Of a stretch of DNA of 60,503 nucleotides, positions 22,901 to 33,743 are shown in pieces. Position 1 is the first letter of the stretch; every line of letters begins with the position of its first letter. Origin of the DNA: Amoebophrya sp. A120 (Eukaryota > Sar > Dinophyceae > Syndiniales > Amoebophryaceae); assembly GCA_905178155.1 (NCBI GenBank), contig CAJINV010000023.1, positions 690,834 to 751,336 on the forward strand, in the 5' to 3' direction. Position numbers and translations under genes: made by a program. The notes under the pieces were generated by a model. That model was not told the DNA's origin. It saw only the letters and a program-made list of their open reading frames with translations, and made no database searches.

Positions 22901-24883
22901 CAGGTTCTAGATCGAGACCTAGAACAACTCCGCTACGAGTGCCAGCCGCATGCGCGCATTGCGACCCTGGGAGTCGGCGGCTTCACGTCGGACGACTGTC
23001 TCCTGGCCTTCAATCCGGTCGAGTACTGTCCCCTGCTCGGCAAATTCTTGTCGCCGATCAACTCGCCACTCACGTCACGGAACCACCCTGTGTGTCCCAC
23101 CGACCTTGCGGAGTACCTGAGTCCGCGGTTTTCCCGTAGACGCGAGAACCACGAGCGCGAGCTGCGGCACGTCCTCAAGTCCTTGCTGGAGCACGGACTG
23201 GAAAACGCGTTTGAGCAAATCCGGACCGCCCACATTTATCCTGAGTAAAAACGTACCCACACCAGACTTGTAATGCAGATTTGCAAAGAGAGGAAGACTT
23301 GTAATGCGCATTTCCATAAGAGCCATTTCCACTCGTGTTTTGGAATTTGTGATGCTGTGAACAGGATGAGCAGATGAATCTGTGATGCGGCTGCACTTGC
23401 TAACCTGCACTACACTGCATAGTGCAACTTGTCATGCGTGACTCGCAAAGCTCCTAGGTTTGTGTTGCAAAATCCCCATCCTGACTCTGGTGTGGAGACG
23501 TTTTTACAAATGATAGCACTCACCTAAACTTTAACTTGACCAACTACCACACCAACGGGAACCAGTTTCCGCCGCACGTGATCCCCCGCATGGCCTTGGT
23601 GCACCAGGTGAAACACTACGAGGAAGCGAAAACAAGCAGGGGCGAGATGAATAAAGGTGTTCTTACACGAGCGGCCGCAGTCCCAGGGGATGGTACTGGT
23701 CGTGAACAACAACAACAGCATATTGAGCGGAAAAATCTCCCTTCCCCATGTTGAAAGCGCATCCGTTTGAGAATTTGTGATGCAGATTTCTGACCACAAA
23801 TCGCGTCTGTCTTGCAAGAAGGCAAGTTCAGGCTGTCCGCCACGTTATGCAGGCGATTTGTAATGCTGTAAGGCCTACACGGGCCCAGCCGTCTACCATG
23901 CTAGGCGCGTGCACCAAAAGGCCCCTCCCTAGGCTTGCAATCTGCGTTGAGTGCTCTACTGCAGCACAGATTTGATTTGGGTATTCAGATACAGCATCAC
24001 CAGTTTCGCTTTCGATACGGGGAGGGGGCTTTTTTCACTTTGATAGAATGTGGTCCTCACGTCGACCTGCATACTGAGACGAAAAATCCCCCCTCCCCAT
24101 ATCGAAAACGTATGCTTCCGAAAATTTGTGATGCAGATTTGTGACCACAAATCCTGTCTGGCTTGCGAGAAGGCAAATCCAGGCTCTCTGCCACTCTATG
24201 CGGGCGATTTGTAATGCCGTAAGGACTACAGGACACCAGCCGTCTACCATGCTAGGCGCCTACACCAAAAGGCCCCGAACTAGGTTGGCGACCTGCGTGC
24301 AGTCCTCTACGGCAAGACAAATCTGATTTGTCTACGCAAATCCAGCGCCACAGATTCCCTTTGCGATATGGGGCGGGGGGATTTTTCCTTTTGATACTGC
24401 AACGACGGCCACCTCACGTCATCCAGCTCGAGGGAAGCAGCGGGACCGGAAGTATGATAGAAGATTTCTATCAAATGCAAAAATGTCTGGGTCTGGAAGA
24501 GTCATGCTATTTTTGCATGACACAGAAGGTCTGGCATGGAAGCTCTAGCATCACAGGTTTCGAGAAGCTTTCGCCATGTTAAATCCGCATGACAAGTCCC
24601 CCAGTTTGGTGACAGAAAGTGGGCAGCTTTTGCTATCTATGCATGACAGATTTTTCTGTCTTCTGAAATGCGCATCACAAGGTACATCCTTCCAGATCCA
24701 GACATTTTTGCAATGCATAATTTCCGGGCGGCGGCAACTTGGTACGCCACCCCGCCGTTCATCACTCTGAATGCGGAGGAGCCGTCCACCGTCGGCCACA
24801 CGCAAAGCTTTTTGAATGATACAATATGTGCGGCGGTCCTGGAGCAGTATGAAGCGCATCGGCGGTGCGACCTGGTGGTATAG
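19925..24883 (+). CDS. Gene 3: type II membrane glycosyltransferase, GT25-like
   Basis: Exons 19925-20033, 20319-20349, 21035-21087, 21349-21468, 21738-23236, 23521-23720, 24051-24071, 24402-24468, 24725-24883 (TAG) encode 752 residues. The start is the first ATG in frame with a basic N terminus followed by a hydrophobic run (LVCLIMLASVF, about 28-38), a probable signal anchor. From about 200, TPVLYINLDRDLQRGQRM matches the opening motif of GT25 (LPS/procollagen glycosyltransferases). Later come AVIASHLKALRRA, ALILEDDVSFG with EDD at 357-359, and YWGAFAYLVSRTGVDQVL, all in GT25 order. A Golgi transferase role is likely; donor and acceptor are unknown. The joint across 23721-24045 is the weakest because its flanks do not match. 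An AATAAA lies at 25429. Confidence 0.82.
20034..20313 (+). mobile_element. Introner C, gene 3
   Basis: 280 bp; TSD TTTTA at 20029-20033 and 20314-20318. Confidence 0.9.
20424..20800 (+). mobile_element. SINE/LINE-like retroposon with (ATG)n tail nested in an introner
   Basis: Flanked by ATGCGCAG at 20416-20423 and 20801-20808. It ends in about eight ATG repeats beginning near 20776, like the short-repeat 3' tails of some non-LTR retroposons. The related C element at 45528 carries the uninterrupted sequence CTCATGCGCAGCC, which gives the empty site. No reverse-transcriptase motif was seen, so it is a short or truncated copy. Confidence 0.75.
20819..20854. repeat. Perfect-stem hairpin inside the C introner
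   Basis: ACTTCCAGATAGCA and TGCTATCTGGAAGT flank an 8-base loop (TTAAATGG). Other C elements lack this stem. Confidence 0.8.
21088..21343. mobile_element. Introner B, gene 3
   Basis: 256 bp; TSD CCTGT at 21083-21087 and 21344-21348. Confidence 0.9.
21469..21732. mobile_element. Introner B, gene 3
   Basis: 264 bp; flanks AACAA/AAGAC match at only 3 of 5. The left flank GCTACAACAA nearly equals that of the B element at 26301. Confidence 0.82.
23237..23515 (-). mobile_element. Introner C, gene 3
   Basis: 279 bp; flanks ACATT/GCACT match at 3 of 5, but removal keeps the frame (RTAHI joined to HLNFN). Confidence 0.82.
23721..24045 (+). mobile_element. Introner A, gene 3
   Basis: 325 bp; flanks CAGCA/GAATG do not match, the only clear failure of the TSD rule within a gene. 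Confidence 0.8.
24072..24396 (+). mobile_element. Introner A, gene 3
   Basis: 325 bp; TSD CTGCA at 24067-24071 and 24397-24401. Only 26 bp from the previous A element, in the same orientation. Confidence 0.9.
24469..24719. mobile_element. Introner B, gene 3
   Basis: 251 bp; TSD ATTTC at 24464-24468 and 24720-24724. Confidence 0.9.
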
Positions 24884-25744
24884 TCGACGAAGCGCGGTGG
24901 AGGTCTGGAGACCACGCGGCCAGCACTCTGGAGCTGCTTATCTATCAAATGCAAAAGTGTCTGGGTGTGGAAGGTTGCAACTTGTGATGCTGTCTTTGGA
25001 AGGTAAAAAAAATCTGTATTGCATGACCAGCAAGAGGAGTTGAGTTTGTGCTACGCGGAGTGGGCGTTTCTCATGCGGAATACGCATCAGAAGGCCCTTG
25101 AAAAATCTATGTCGATGCTAGGTCATGCATCACAGGCATCATGGGTTATGCAGAATATGCATGACAGACCTGGCAATCTTCCAGACTAAGGTATTTTTGC
25201 ACTTGATACTGCTAGCCCGGCTACAACGTCAACTGGAGGTATAGCTACAAGATGAACCGGGACGAGGCGTAACAGCATCAACAGGAATCTTCTTGCTACT
25301 TATCCACTTATAGGTCGTCCAAGAGGAAGTAGAAACCTCCTCCACTACGATGATGAAAGAGTACTATGCACAAACTTCCAAGAAAAGAAAAGGCATGTCT
25401 CCCCCGCCCAAAGTGTTCGCTTCATCTAAATAAAGTCGTGATGATACAATTATTTCATTTTGCCGAGTTGAATATAATAATTTCCGTTCTGATTATTTTG
25501 TTGTGATTGTCGTGCTGATGTGGTAGTGGTGGTCCTCCTGCGCAGCAGTGCAACAAAAGCGCATTTGATGTTGTCCGGGACTGTTACAGTGGCACAAAAT
25601 AGGATATGGGGCAGCTGCAAGGAAAATATGGATTTTTCCTTTTGATGCTGTAAAAGTTCTTTGCAACGCCTCTTTGCTTCGGAAGTGGGCACCCTGCGAG
25701 GAGAAAGTGCAGTGGGCGGACCCTAAACGCCTCGCTCGCAAAAA
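24884..25744. other. 3' region of gene 3 and intergenic DNA
   Basis: Contains the B introner at 24939-25208 and an AATAAA at 25429. No further gene was seen; the 540-bp frame on the opposite strand (25493-26032) overlaps the gene 4 start and an introner and is a shadow. Confidence 0.6.
24939..25208. mobile_element. Family B introner in the 3' untranslated region of gene 3
   Basis: 270 bp; TSD CTGCT at 24934-24938 and 25209-25213. It starts 56 bp after the stop codon, and its first four bases (TATC) are doubled. Confidence 0.85.
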
Positions 25745-27564
25745 ATGTCCGCTGCATCGCCGCACCGCCCCATCGCCGCGGCAGGGAGCAGCTGCACAAC
25801 AACTTCTCCCAGTCGCACTGCAATCAGCGTGGATCCCAAATCTTATCTCTCCAACGAACGGACCTATTATCGCTATCTGCATATGTCTCTGCTTCTCTTG
25901 GTAACTTCGTTGCTGTATTGACAGGAAAAATCCCCCCTCCCCATATTGAAAAGGTATGTTTCCGAAAATTTGCGTTGCTGATTTGTGGCCACAAATCAGG
26001 TCTGTCTTGCAAGAAGACAAGTGCAGAGGCATCTGCCCAATTGTGGAAGCGATTTGGCATGCCGTTGGTCCTAGAGGGTAGCCGTTTGCAATGCTGAACA
26101 GCTACACCGGAGCGCTCCCACCTAGGCTGCGGATCTGGCCGCAGTGCCTTACTGCAAGACAAGTGGGATTTGTGTACGCAAATCAGCATCAGAAATTTCC
26201 ATTTTGATATGTGGTGGGGGGTTTTTTCATTTTGATATGCTGCTGCTGCGGTTCCCCAACTCGTTCACTGGCACGGACCCCGATCAAGCTGCTACAACGA
26301 TATGGATTGCAAAAGTGTCTGGGTCTGGAAGAATGCAACTTGTGATGCTACTTTTGGAATCCAAAAAAATCTGTATTGCATGAGCAGCAAGAGGCGTCCA
26401 GTTTTTGCTCCGCGGAGAGGGGATTTCTCGTGCGGGATAGGCATCAAGATGCCCGCAAAAAAATTGTGATGCTGGAGCATACATCACAGACATCACGGGT
26501 CATGCAAAACCTGCACGACAAACCTAGCAATCTTCCAGACCCAGACATTTTTGCATTCGATAAAGGCGGCTTTGTGCGTATTTCCTGGCGGTGGTTGCAG
26601 TCTTCGTTGTGGTGTGGAGCTACGTCGTTTTTCACCGTCGTGTATCGAAAGGAAAAACTCCTCTTCCGCATACTGAAAAGGTATATTTTCGGAAATTTGT
26701 GATGCTGATTTGTGGTGGTCACAAACCGCGTCTGTCTTGCAAGAAGGCAATTCCGCAGGCTGCGCCGCATTGTGCCGACGGTTTGCCATGCTGGTGGGCC
26801 TACAGCGCGGACGTTTTTCATGCTAAGCGACTAGGCCAAAGACCCTCTATTCGGACTTGGTACGGGCCTGCAGTGCTCTCCAGCAAGACCGCGGGGATTT
26901 GTGTACACAATTAGCTTCGCCCCATTATACAGGCGGTTTGTAATGCTGTTCGGCCTACAGCATAGACGTTCCTCATGCTAAGTGCCTAGGCCAAAACCTT
27001 TCTACAGTGGCATGATATGGGCCTGCAGTCCTCTACTGCAAGACAGACCTGATCTGTGTACGCAAATCAGCATCAGAAATTTTGTTTTGATATGGGGAGG
27101 GGGCATTTTTGCTCACAACATCGTGTTGCTTTTCTCGGACGCCGGACCACACGGAGCAATCCTATCGAATGCAAATATGTCTGGGTCTGGAAGAGCCGGG
27201 AATTATTTTCATGCACATTTTGTATGACTCGTGAGGTCTGTGTTGATACTGGTGCTAGCATCGCAGATTTTTTGAGTGCTTCTTGATGCTAATTACGCAT
27301 CAGAAATACCCTCTCCGCGTGCCAAGAACTGACTCCTCTCGCTGCTCATGCAACACAGACACTTTTAGAATGCGCAGACAGCGTTACAAGTTCCACTCTG
27401 TCCTCCAGACCACCCAGACATTTTTGCATTTCATAAAGCCCACAGCGGAACATGTACATGTCAACGAAAACCACCGCACCTATGTCACTGCTCTGGGCCC
27501 GGAATTGCTGGCAGTGGCGCTTTGCCTCGGCTTTGGCGGTTGTTTGTTAGTGCATCTGTGTTGA
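25745..27564 (+). CDS. Gene 4: small multi-span membrane protein, unknown function
   Basis: Exons 25745-25915, 26243-26300, 26568-26642, 27126-27162, 27441-27564 (TGA) encode 154 residues. ATG 25745 is the first in frame; ATG 25883 (residue 47) is an alternative that would put the LLLLVTSLLLL run at the N terminus as a signal peptide. Hydrophobic segments lie at about 48-59, 79-99 (YFLAVVAVFVVVWSYVVF) and 138-154 (LLAVALCLGFGGCLLV). The basic RRVAFLGRRTTR loop follows the second. No family was recognised. Four introners (about 1.3 kb) interrupt only 465 coding bases. AATAAA at 27575 lies 11 bases after the stop. Confidence 0.7.
25916..26237 (+). mobile_element. Introner A, gene 4
   Basis: 322 bp; TSD TGCTG at 25911-25915 and 26238-26242. 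Confidence 0.9.
26301..26562. mobile_element. Introner B, gene 4
   Basis: 262 bp; flanks AACGA/AAGGC match at 3 of 5. See the matching flank at 21469. Confidence 0.82.
26643..27120 (+). mobile_element. Introner A with internal partial duplication, gene 4
   Basis: 478 bp; TSD TCGTG at 26638-26642 and 27121-27125. The CTACAGC..GACGTT..CATGCTAAG..CTAGGCCAAA block occurs twice (about 26800-26840 and 26950-26995), which accounts for the extra ~155 bp. Confidence 0.88.
27163..27435. mobile_element. Introner B, gene 4
   Basis: 273 bp; flanks AATCC/AAGCC match at 4 of 5. Confidence 0.87.
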
Positions 27565-28231
27565 GGTGGAGATGAATAAAAAAGACTGTAAACTGTGATT
27601 GCAGATAATGTGGTCCTCGCACGCGGCTGCAGGAGGAGTTTTGGCTTCCCTGGTGTCACCAGACACTGGAAAATAAATGATGTCGGTGTTGACTGGCCTT
27701 CATACGGTGCTGTTGACTGTCACTTTTCTTCATACGTGTTTTGATATTCCCTTAGGATCATTCAAGGAGGCATTGCAAGTGTTTAATATTTCTCTGTAAT
27801 GCAGAGCAAGTTTGATGCAACAAATGTGTATTAACTCTAGTGCTTTTTTCTTGGGATATAATAAGTGTAGTAGCGTACAGTCGAGGTCTATCATGCGTAA
27901 AAATGTCCCCACACCAGAGTCAAGATGGGAAATCTGCTAGACAAATCGGCCAGCTTTGGTCGTTTGGCATGACAAGTTTGTCCTCGTAGTGTAATCCTGT
28001 TTAGGTAGTTCAGCAGCATCAGAGATCTAGTATACCACGCTGATTGTAGCAACACAAATTCCAAAACACGACTAGAAAATGCCTCTCATGGCGCTCCGCA
28101 TGACAAACTTCTTTGGGATGCAGATTTGCATGACAAACTCTGGGGTGGGGACGTTTTTACTCAGAATATCCTGCGGCTCATATTGTTGATCCTAATGGTG
28201 TTGCGGACCATAATATTGTTTCTCGGTGGCG
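27565..28231. other. Intergenic region with decayed introners
   Basis: Holds AATAAA at 27575, the right end of an E-type introner (about 27787-27858, ending CTTGGGATA) and a C-type element at 27889-28168. No gene was seen. Confidence 0.6.
27889..28168 (+). mobile_element. Family C introner, intergenic, flanks not matching
   Basis: 280 bp with both C ends. Flanks AGGTC and TCCTG do not match, so it is probably old. Confidence 0.75.
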
Positions 28232-28537
28232 TATGGAAGTGTCAGAATCGAAATTTAATAAGTCTTTCAATTTGTGATGCATAACATCGATACCAGTTGG
28301 AGCCTCAGGGTGTAAGTGACGCATGACAAATTTCGGGAGCACCCAAATCCAGTCTGTCATGCTGTTTGGGCAAAGAAGACTGCTCCTGTCATGCTACTCT
28401 GGCAGCGCATTCCATATTCCTAGACAGGCTTGCAATCGATCTCATTTGCCTGCTCCCCATTACAGGCATCGAGTGCCCTGCGTTCTATGCATTACAAATT
28501 TTTCGACTTTGTCGATTTCAATCCTGACACATCCATA
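28232..28537. mobile_element. Introner H in the 5' leader of gene 5
   Basis: 306 bp; TSD TGGCG at 28227-28231 and 28538-28542. It ends 23 bp before the gene 5 start codon. Confidence 0.88.
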
Positions 28538-28560
28538 TGGCGGCATTTGATGATGGCAGA

Positions 28561-31086
28561 ATGAGTGCGACAACCTCGTCGTTTCGTCAGCAGTATCCTG
28601 AGTAAAAACGTACCCACACCAGAGTCAAGATGGGGAATCGGCTAGACAAATCCACAAGTTTTGGCTGTTTTGCATGACAAATTTGGATTCGTAGTGTAGT
28701 GCTGTTTGAGCTAGCTCAGCAGCATCACAGATCTAGCATACCATGCTGATTGGAGCATGGCCAATTGCAAAACACGACTAGAAAATGCTTCTCATGGGGC
28801 TCCGCATGAGAAACATTTTCAGCATGCAGATTTGCATTACAACTCTGGCGTGGGTACGTTTTTACTCAGGATAAGCAGCAGCAGGATCATATGTTGGAAA
28901 AACACGAACCCCACGCGACGTCGTCCAGGGAGCAGGAGGACACTCACGTCGGAGCAAGCATGTCGAGACGACGGCTCAGCCTCGGCACCGCCGCGTGTTT
29001 GGTCCTTCTCTTACTGCAGATCGGGCTTACGCGGATTCTGCTTGCTGCGGTGCAGGTAACAGATGGTGGAGGAGCAGTCGTGTGTGTCAAGACACAGCAT
29101 CATGATCCGGGGACATCAAGTGCACGCCCACAAGGTGTAGAACTACAACCAGCAGGACCATCTACTTCCCCATCGGTGCCTGTAGTCCGCGGGGACAGAG
29201 AAAAGAATCAAAGCACAAATAAGAACGTAGAATCTTTACAAAAAATACCCAAGAAGGGAGTAGTCCTCTCCTGCGGGAATGGTGCGCCAACCCTGGAAGC
29301 CGGCCCGGGCGGGCGATTCTCATCGGAGGAGCTGGACAAGTTTGACTTGGAAGACCCTCGAGTGAGTCGGTTTCAACTAGTCGACACCGTGAAGCGGTTC
29401 CGAAAACGCGTGAAGCAGCTGGACGAGATGAACGCACAGCTGACTGCGCAGGTCTTGCAAGCAACAGAAACGCAGAAAATAACCGGCGGCGCTGCCTCGT
29501 CCAGCAAGTCGGCGGGAGGTACGACTTCTACCAGTACTAGCGCGGGCTCAAAATCTTCAAAAACGTCACTGCTCGGCGGGAAAAAGGGCGGAGGTGGCGT
29601 GACGAAGCAGAAAGGCGCGGCGAATGATCCATGCGGCGGCAATGCTAATAAAACGGATCAGTTTCTAAGACCGTCAGCGATTCCGGACAAATCAGTAGCA
29701 CCATGCGCAACGGCGTGGGAAAGAGTGGCGCCGTCACGGGACGCCGGCTTTGAAAATGACACGAGGTACGCGGGCCCTTGCGACGTCGCAGCGGTGGACG
29801 GCAACATCACGAAAAAGTATGATGTCTGGCGGTGCCCAGAAACCGCGACGCGCGGCCACTTTTTCGTCCGAAACCTGCGCTGTCAGGAAGGAAGCGTGAC
29901 TTTTTCCAATGATGCCGCCTACGTGCAGCGTGTCAAGAAGCTGGTTGGGTCCGACGAGTTCGAGTTCTACCTGTTGGGGCCGGAGCTTCACGCACTAACG
30001 GACCCCTCGGGTTTTCGAGTCCTCGGGGACTGCCAATACCAGCTGCTGTACAACGTGACGACGCCGGGACGCTACCGCGCCGAACTGTGGATGCAGCGGG
30101 AGCGGTGGAGGGGAATCAGCGAAGCGGAGCCGAGAAAGTGGATAGCAGGGAACAACGACGACGTTCTGGGCTCGCGGGTGTTCATAGACTTGGGTGGAAC
30201 AAGTGGAGCTGCTGACGTCCTAGCTGCCGGAACCGCTCAACAGCAGCTTCCTCGGTGCGACTTGAAGAAAAATCCGGGTGACTTCGGGTTTGGCCGCTGG
30301 GTTTTTCGCGGCAATGGCACCGCGAGAGACGCGAAGCTGGCCGCTTACCGCCCAGAAATGGTGGCCCGCGAGAATTTGGGAGCCTTCAAGGATCACTACG
30401 TGTGGGAGCCGCGCAACTGCCACCTGCCGTACTTGGCTGGGGACCGCGCCGCGCAGTGCCTGCAGGGCAAGGGCATCCTGGTGGTGGGCGACTCGCACGC
30501 GCGCACGCTCTACAACGCCCTCGTGAACCACATTTGCGGGCCCAAGGGGCCTCTCGGTGGGTGGGCCTCGAATTCCTGCCTCGAAGGCAAAAACCTCCCG
30601 GACCGCTGCAAAAACATCAAGCTGTGCGTGCAGCACGACGTGTTCAACACCCGGCTGGCGCAGACGCCCGAGCAGTTGAATCTTCAGAACTTTGACCTGG
30701 TCATTGCCGGGATGGGCCAGCACGCCTCTGCGGGTAATTCCCGCTGGAAAACAGCGCGGTACGTGGAGACAGTTTCGGCTCGCGGTGCGGGTTTTGCGGC
30801 GGCGGTGAAGAAGTTCGGCAAGCCGATTTACTGGCACGATTTGAACGACTTTCCGTTTCGCAACGACGGGTTCGTGCGCGGCTTCCAGGATCGCCGTGGC
30901 CACTCTTTCATGCGGCTCTGGAACACGTACGCCGCCGAGGAAATGGAAAAAAAACATATTCCGGCTCTACCCGCGTTTCCTAGCAGCCAAGCCTGGCAGC
31001 GCCACACCGATGCCCACATGCCGCTGCCCATTGTTCAGGCGAGCGTGGCACAGTTTATCTGGAACGTCCTTGGCTGTAGTACGTAG
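28561..31086 (+). CDS. Gene 5: type II membrane protein with PC-esterase / SGNH-like domain
   Basis: Exons 28561-28593 and 28879-31086 (TAG) encode 746 residues. ATG 28561 is in frame with the main exon after removal of one C introner; an internal ATG (residue 16) is an alternative. A signal anchor spans about 46-69. Residues 70-260 are a low-complexity stem. From 545 the sequence reads ILVVGDSHARTLYNALV (G548-D549-S550-H551), the nucleophile block of GDSL/SGNH and PC-esterase proteins such as TBL O-acetyltransferases. It ends TDAHMPLPIVQASVAQFIW, in the place of the usual DxxH motif, though here it reads D722-A-H724, one residue shorter. A Golgi role adding or removing acyl groups on glycans is likely by family. 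AATAAA at 31208. Confidence 0.82.
28594..28873 (+). mobile_element. Introner C, gene 5
   Basis: 280 bp; TSD AGCAG at 28589-28593 and 28874-28878. Confidence 0.9.
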
Positions 31087-31632
31087 TTGGAGCGATCCTC
31101 CACTCAAAAGCTCCACCCCAGAGCGACCGTATAACCTGCAAATATCGGTCTGGGTCTGGAAGGTTGGAACTTGTATGTGCTGCTGGTTTTTCTACCTTGT
31201 TCCTGTGAATAAATCTGTGGGCATCGTCGACCTGCACGGGCTCCATGTGTACCGGAAGTAGCAGTGCAGCTACTATGTGAGATGATTTTTTTCTGCTTTC
31301 CCCGATAGAGAAAAGTGAAAATGAAACGAAGGATAAGCAGCCAGCGGAAGGATCATGACAAGCATGACGAGAAACCTTTTTGCCGCCCCCTTCTTTAGAA
31401 GTGCAACTTACAACTCCCTTGCAAGTATAGTGGACCAAGAATGTAAAGTAGTGCAGTTGCAGCGTGCATAAACTTAGCCAATCAGATTGCGCGGAGATCA
31501 GATGTGCTAAAAAAATGAAACTAAACTATGCTGGTGCGGCGCGCTGAGGCGCGCCCCTAGTAGACTTAAAGTTCGAGAAGAGCCTCCCTGAGATGCCTCC
31601 GGAACAACGGCCCACATCAATCTGGCCTCGGA
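31087..31632. other. Intergenic region between genes 5 and 6
   Basis: Contains a B introner left-end stub (about 31136-31174) with no partner, and AATAAA at 31208. Nothing else was recognised. Confidence 0.6.
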
Positions 31633-33743
31633 ATGTTGATGGCGCTGGCACGTTTAGCGTTGAAGACTTTGGTGCTCGCTGCTGTGGTAAAGAACGCACG
31701 CGGGCAATACTTGTCGATCCTACCTACGGAGAGCAGCGCATGGGCCGCCCACTTTTTTTCCTTCTTTAGTATTGCAAGGAAACACTCCCCCTCCCCATAT
31801 CAAAACGAAGTTTGTGATGCTGGATCTGCGTACACAAATCTGATTTGTCTTGCTGGAGAGGACTGCAGCCCCATACTAAGCCTGAGCAGAGAGGTTTTGG
31901 ACTAGGCTCTTAGCATGAGAAACGTCTGCGCTGTAGGCCCAACAACATCGCAAACCGTCGACAGAGTGCGGCGGACTCTCTAGATTTGCCTTCTTGCAAG
32001 ACAAACAGGATTCGTGGTCACAAATCAGCATCACAAATTTTCAGGCGCATGCGTTTTCAATATGGTGAGGGGGGATTTTTCGTCACAATATTTAGCGGGG
32101 CTGCTTCTCGGTTCCTTGCCTCGAACACCACCGCCACCACGCAGCCGCACACATCAGAAACAACGGCTCCATGGGTACCATCGTCGGATGCCTTGCCTGG
32201 TCGTGCTCTTACGAGCGCAGACGAACAAACGGGGACAACTCCTAGCGTGAACGTCCAGTGGGACGCACTAGCAGCGCAGCTGGATGAAGTATACGCGACA
32301 CCAATGCAAGTTTATGAGCACATTGCCACCCTGGCGAACAGAAAGCGCTACGTCGATATTGGTGCCCGTGATACCAAGCGGGCTGGCATAGTGGCAAAAT
32401 TTGCTCGATCGAGCACGTTCGTAGAAGCGGACCCGCAGAACTGCAAACATTTTCACGCTCTAGCACGCCAAGGCACCGAGGCAAACCGGGTGTCCGTTCT
32501 TTGTCCGACAAAGTTTGGTGCGGAAACGGTGACAGGGCTCACAGCTGAGCGAATGTCCGGAGTGCAAGCAGCGGAGTTAAAGCGCGCAGAGCTGGGCCTG
32601 GTGGAGGGCGACGTCTACTTCACCTGGCTCCCGGGAGAGGCTGTGTTGCACTTTTTGAAGCAGCTCAGAAAGGGGGTGAAGGCGGACGCTATACCTGCTT
32701 CGGGGAAGCTGGTCTCATGGGTGCACGCCTGTATGGGCCGGTGCCGCAGAGAGAAGAGCACTGGTCTCGCGGTGCACTATCGAGTGACGCGTCAGAGTGC
32801 AAAAGCCTTTCGCGAGCGGCGTTCTGTTTCGGGGGCCGGAGGCACAGCCACCGCCACCAGTGCTGACCCGAAGTGGCAAGAAAGCAGCGCGAACGGGCCC
32901 GCGCTGTCCAGTGTTGCTTCGCGACGTACGGAGAAACGCATCCAGGCGACCACGCGCGGCTGGGAAAACCTCAAAAAACAAAAAGCGTCTGGCAGACCGC
33001 TGGCGCCCCCCTCTCTCGCGCAATTTAGTATCATCGTTCTTGAGTTTGATCTGAGCGATATCGTAAGGAAAAACTCCCCCTCCCCATATCGAAAAGGCAC
33101 GCCACAGAGAATTTGTGATGCTTCTTGTGACTACAAATCGTGTCTGTCTTGCAAGGAAGCAACGGCACAGACTCCGCCTCATTATGCAGGCAGTTTGCCA
33201 TGGTGTTGGGCCTACAGCATGGACGTTCCTCAGGCTAGGTGCCTAGGCCATCAAAACCGCTCTGCATTGGCATGGTATGGGCCTGCAGTCCTCTACTGCA
33301 AGACAGGTCTGATTTGTGTACGCCAATCCACCTTCACAGCTTTCCTTTTGATATGGGGAGGGTGGATTTTTCCTTTTGATAAGCGAACCATGGGAATTAC
33401 TAGACATGGAACGCGTTCGGGGATGCGAAGAGAAGGTCGATAATGTTTTTGGCGTGTGTGATATCGCAAGAAAAAACTGTTTCACTGTGAACTTCTGATG
33501 CGTAGAATGGAACAAAGAACTATTTGTCTTGCTACACCTGCAAGACCTTGACTCTTTAGAGGTGTTTTCCTTTTAGAAGCGCGCATGGCAAATTTATTTC
33601 TGTGTCATGTGTAACAAACTTGTGATGCAGATCTTGCAAAATCATCACAGTGAAACAGTTTGTTTCGTGGGATATGTGACAACGTGTCGCATACGATGAA
33701 TCTCGAAAAGCCGCTTGGTTACGCTCATCCGCCGTGGTGGTGA
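31633..33743 (+). CDS. Gene 6: secreted or anchored protein with methyltransferase-like motif
   Basis: Exons 31633-31769, 32096-33058, 33387-33461, 33680-33743 (TGA) encode 412 residues. The N terminus (MLMALARLALKTLVLAAVV) looks like a signal peptide or anchor. At about 130-170, RYVDIGARDTKRAG followed by FVEADPQNCKHFHALA resembles motifs I and II of FkbM-type SAM methyltransferases, suggesting a partial or divergent methyltransferase fold. The middle (about 240-330) is basic and low-complexity; the end NLEKPLGYAHPPWW is conserved-looking but unrecognised. An overlapping frame from ATG 31592 reads to the same first introner but does not join the downstream exons. Confidence 0.72.
31770..32090 (-). 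mobile_element. Introner A, gene 6
   Basis: 321 bp; TSD TTTAG at 31765-31769 and 32091-32095. Confidence 0.9.
33059..33381 (+). mobile_element. Introner A, gene 6
   Basis: 323 bp; TSD AGCGA at 33054-33058 and 33382-33386. Confidence 0.9.
33462..33674. mobile_element. Introner D, gene 6
   Basis: 213 bp; TSD TGTGA at 33457-33461 and 33675-33679. Confidence 0.9.

Noticed and set aside
25493-26032. 179-residue - strand frame
   Set aside because: Overlaps the gene 4 first exon and a family A introner; residues translate the introner ends.
31592-31768. Alternative reading frame from ATG 31592 overlapping the gene 6 start
   Set aside because: Open up to the first introner but does not join the frame of the downstream exons, whereas ATG 31633 does.
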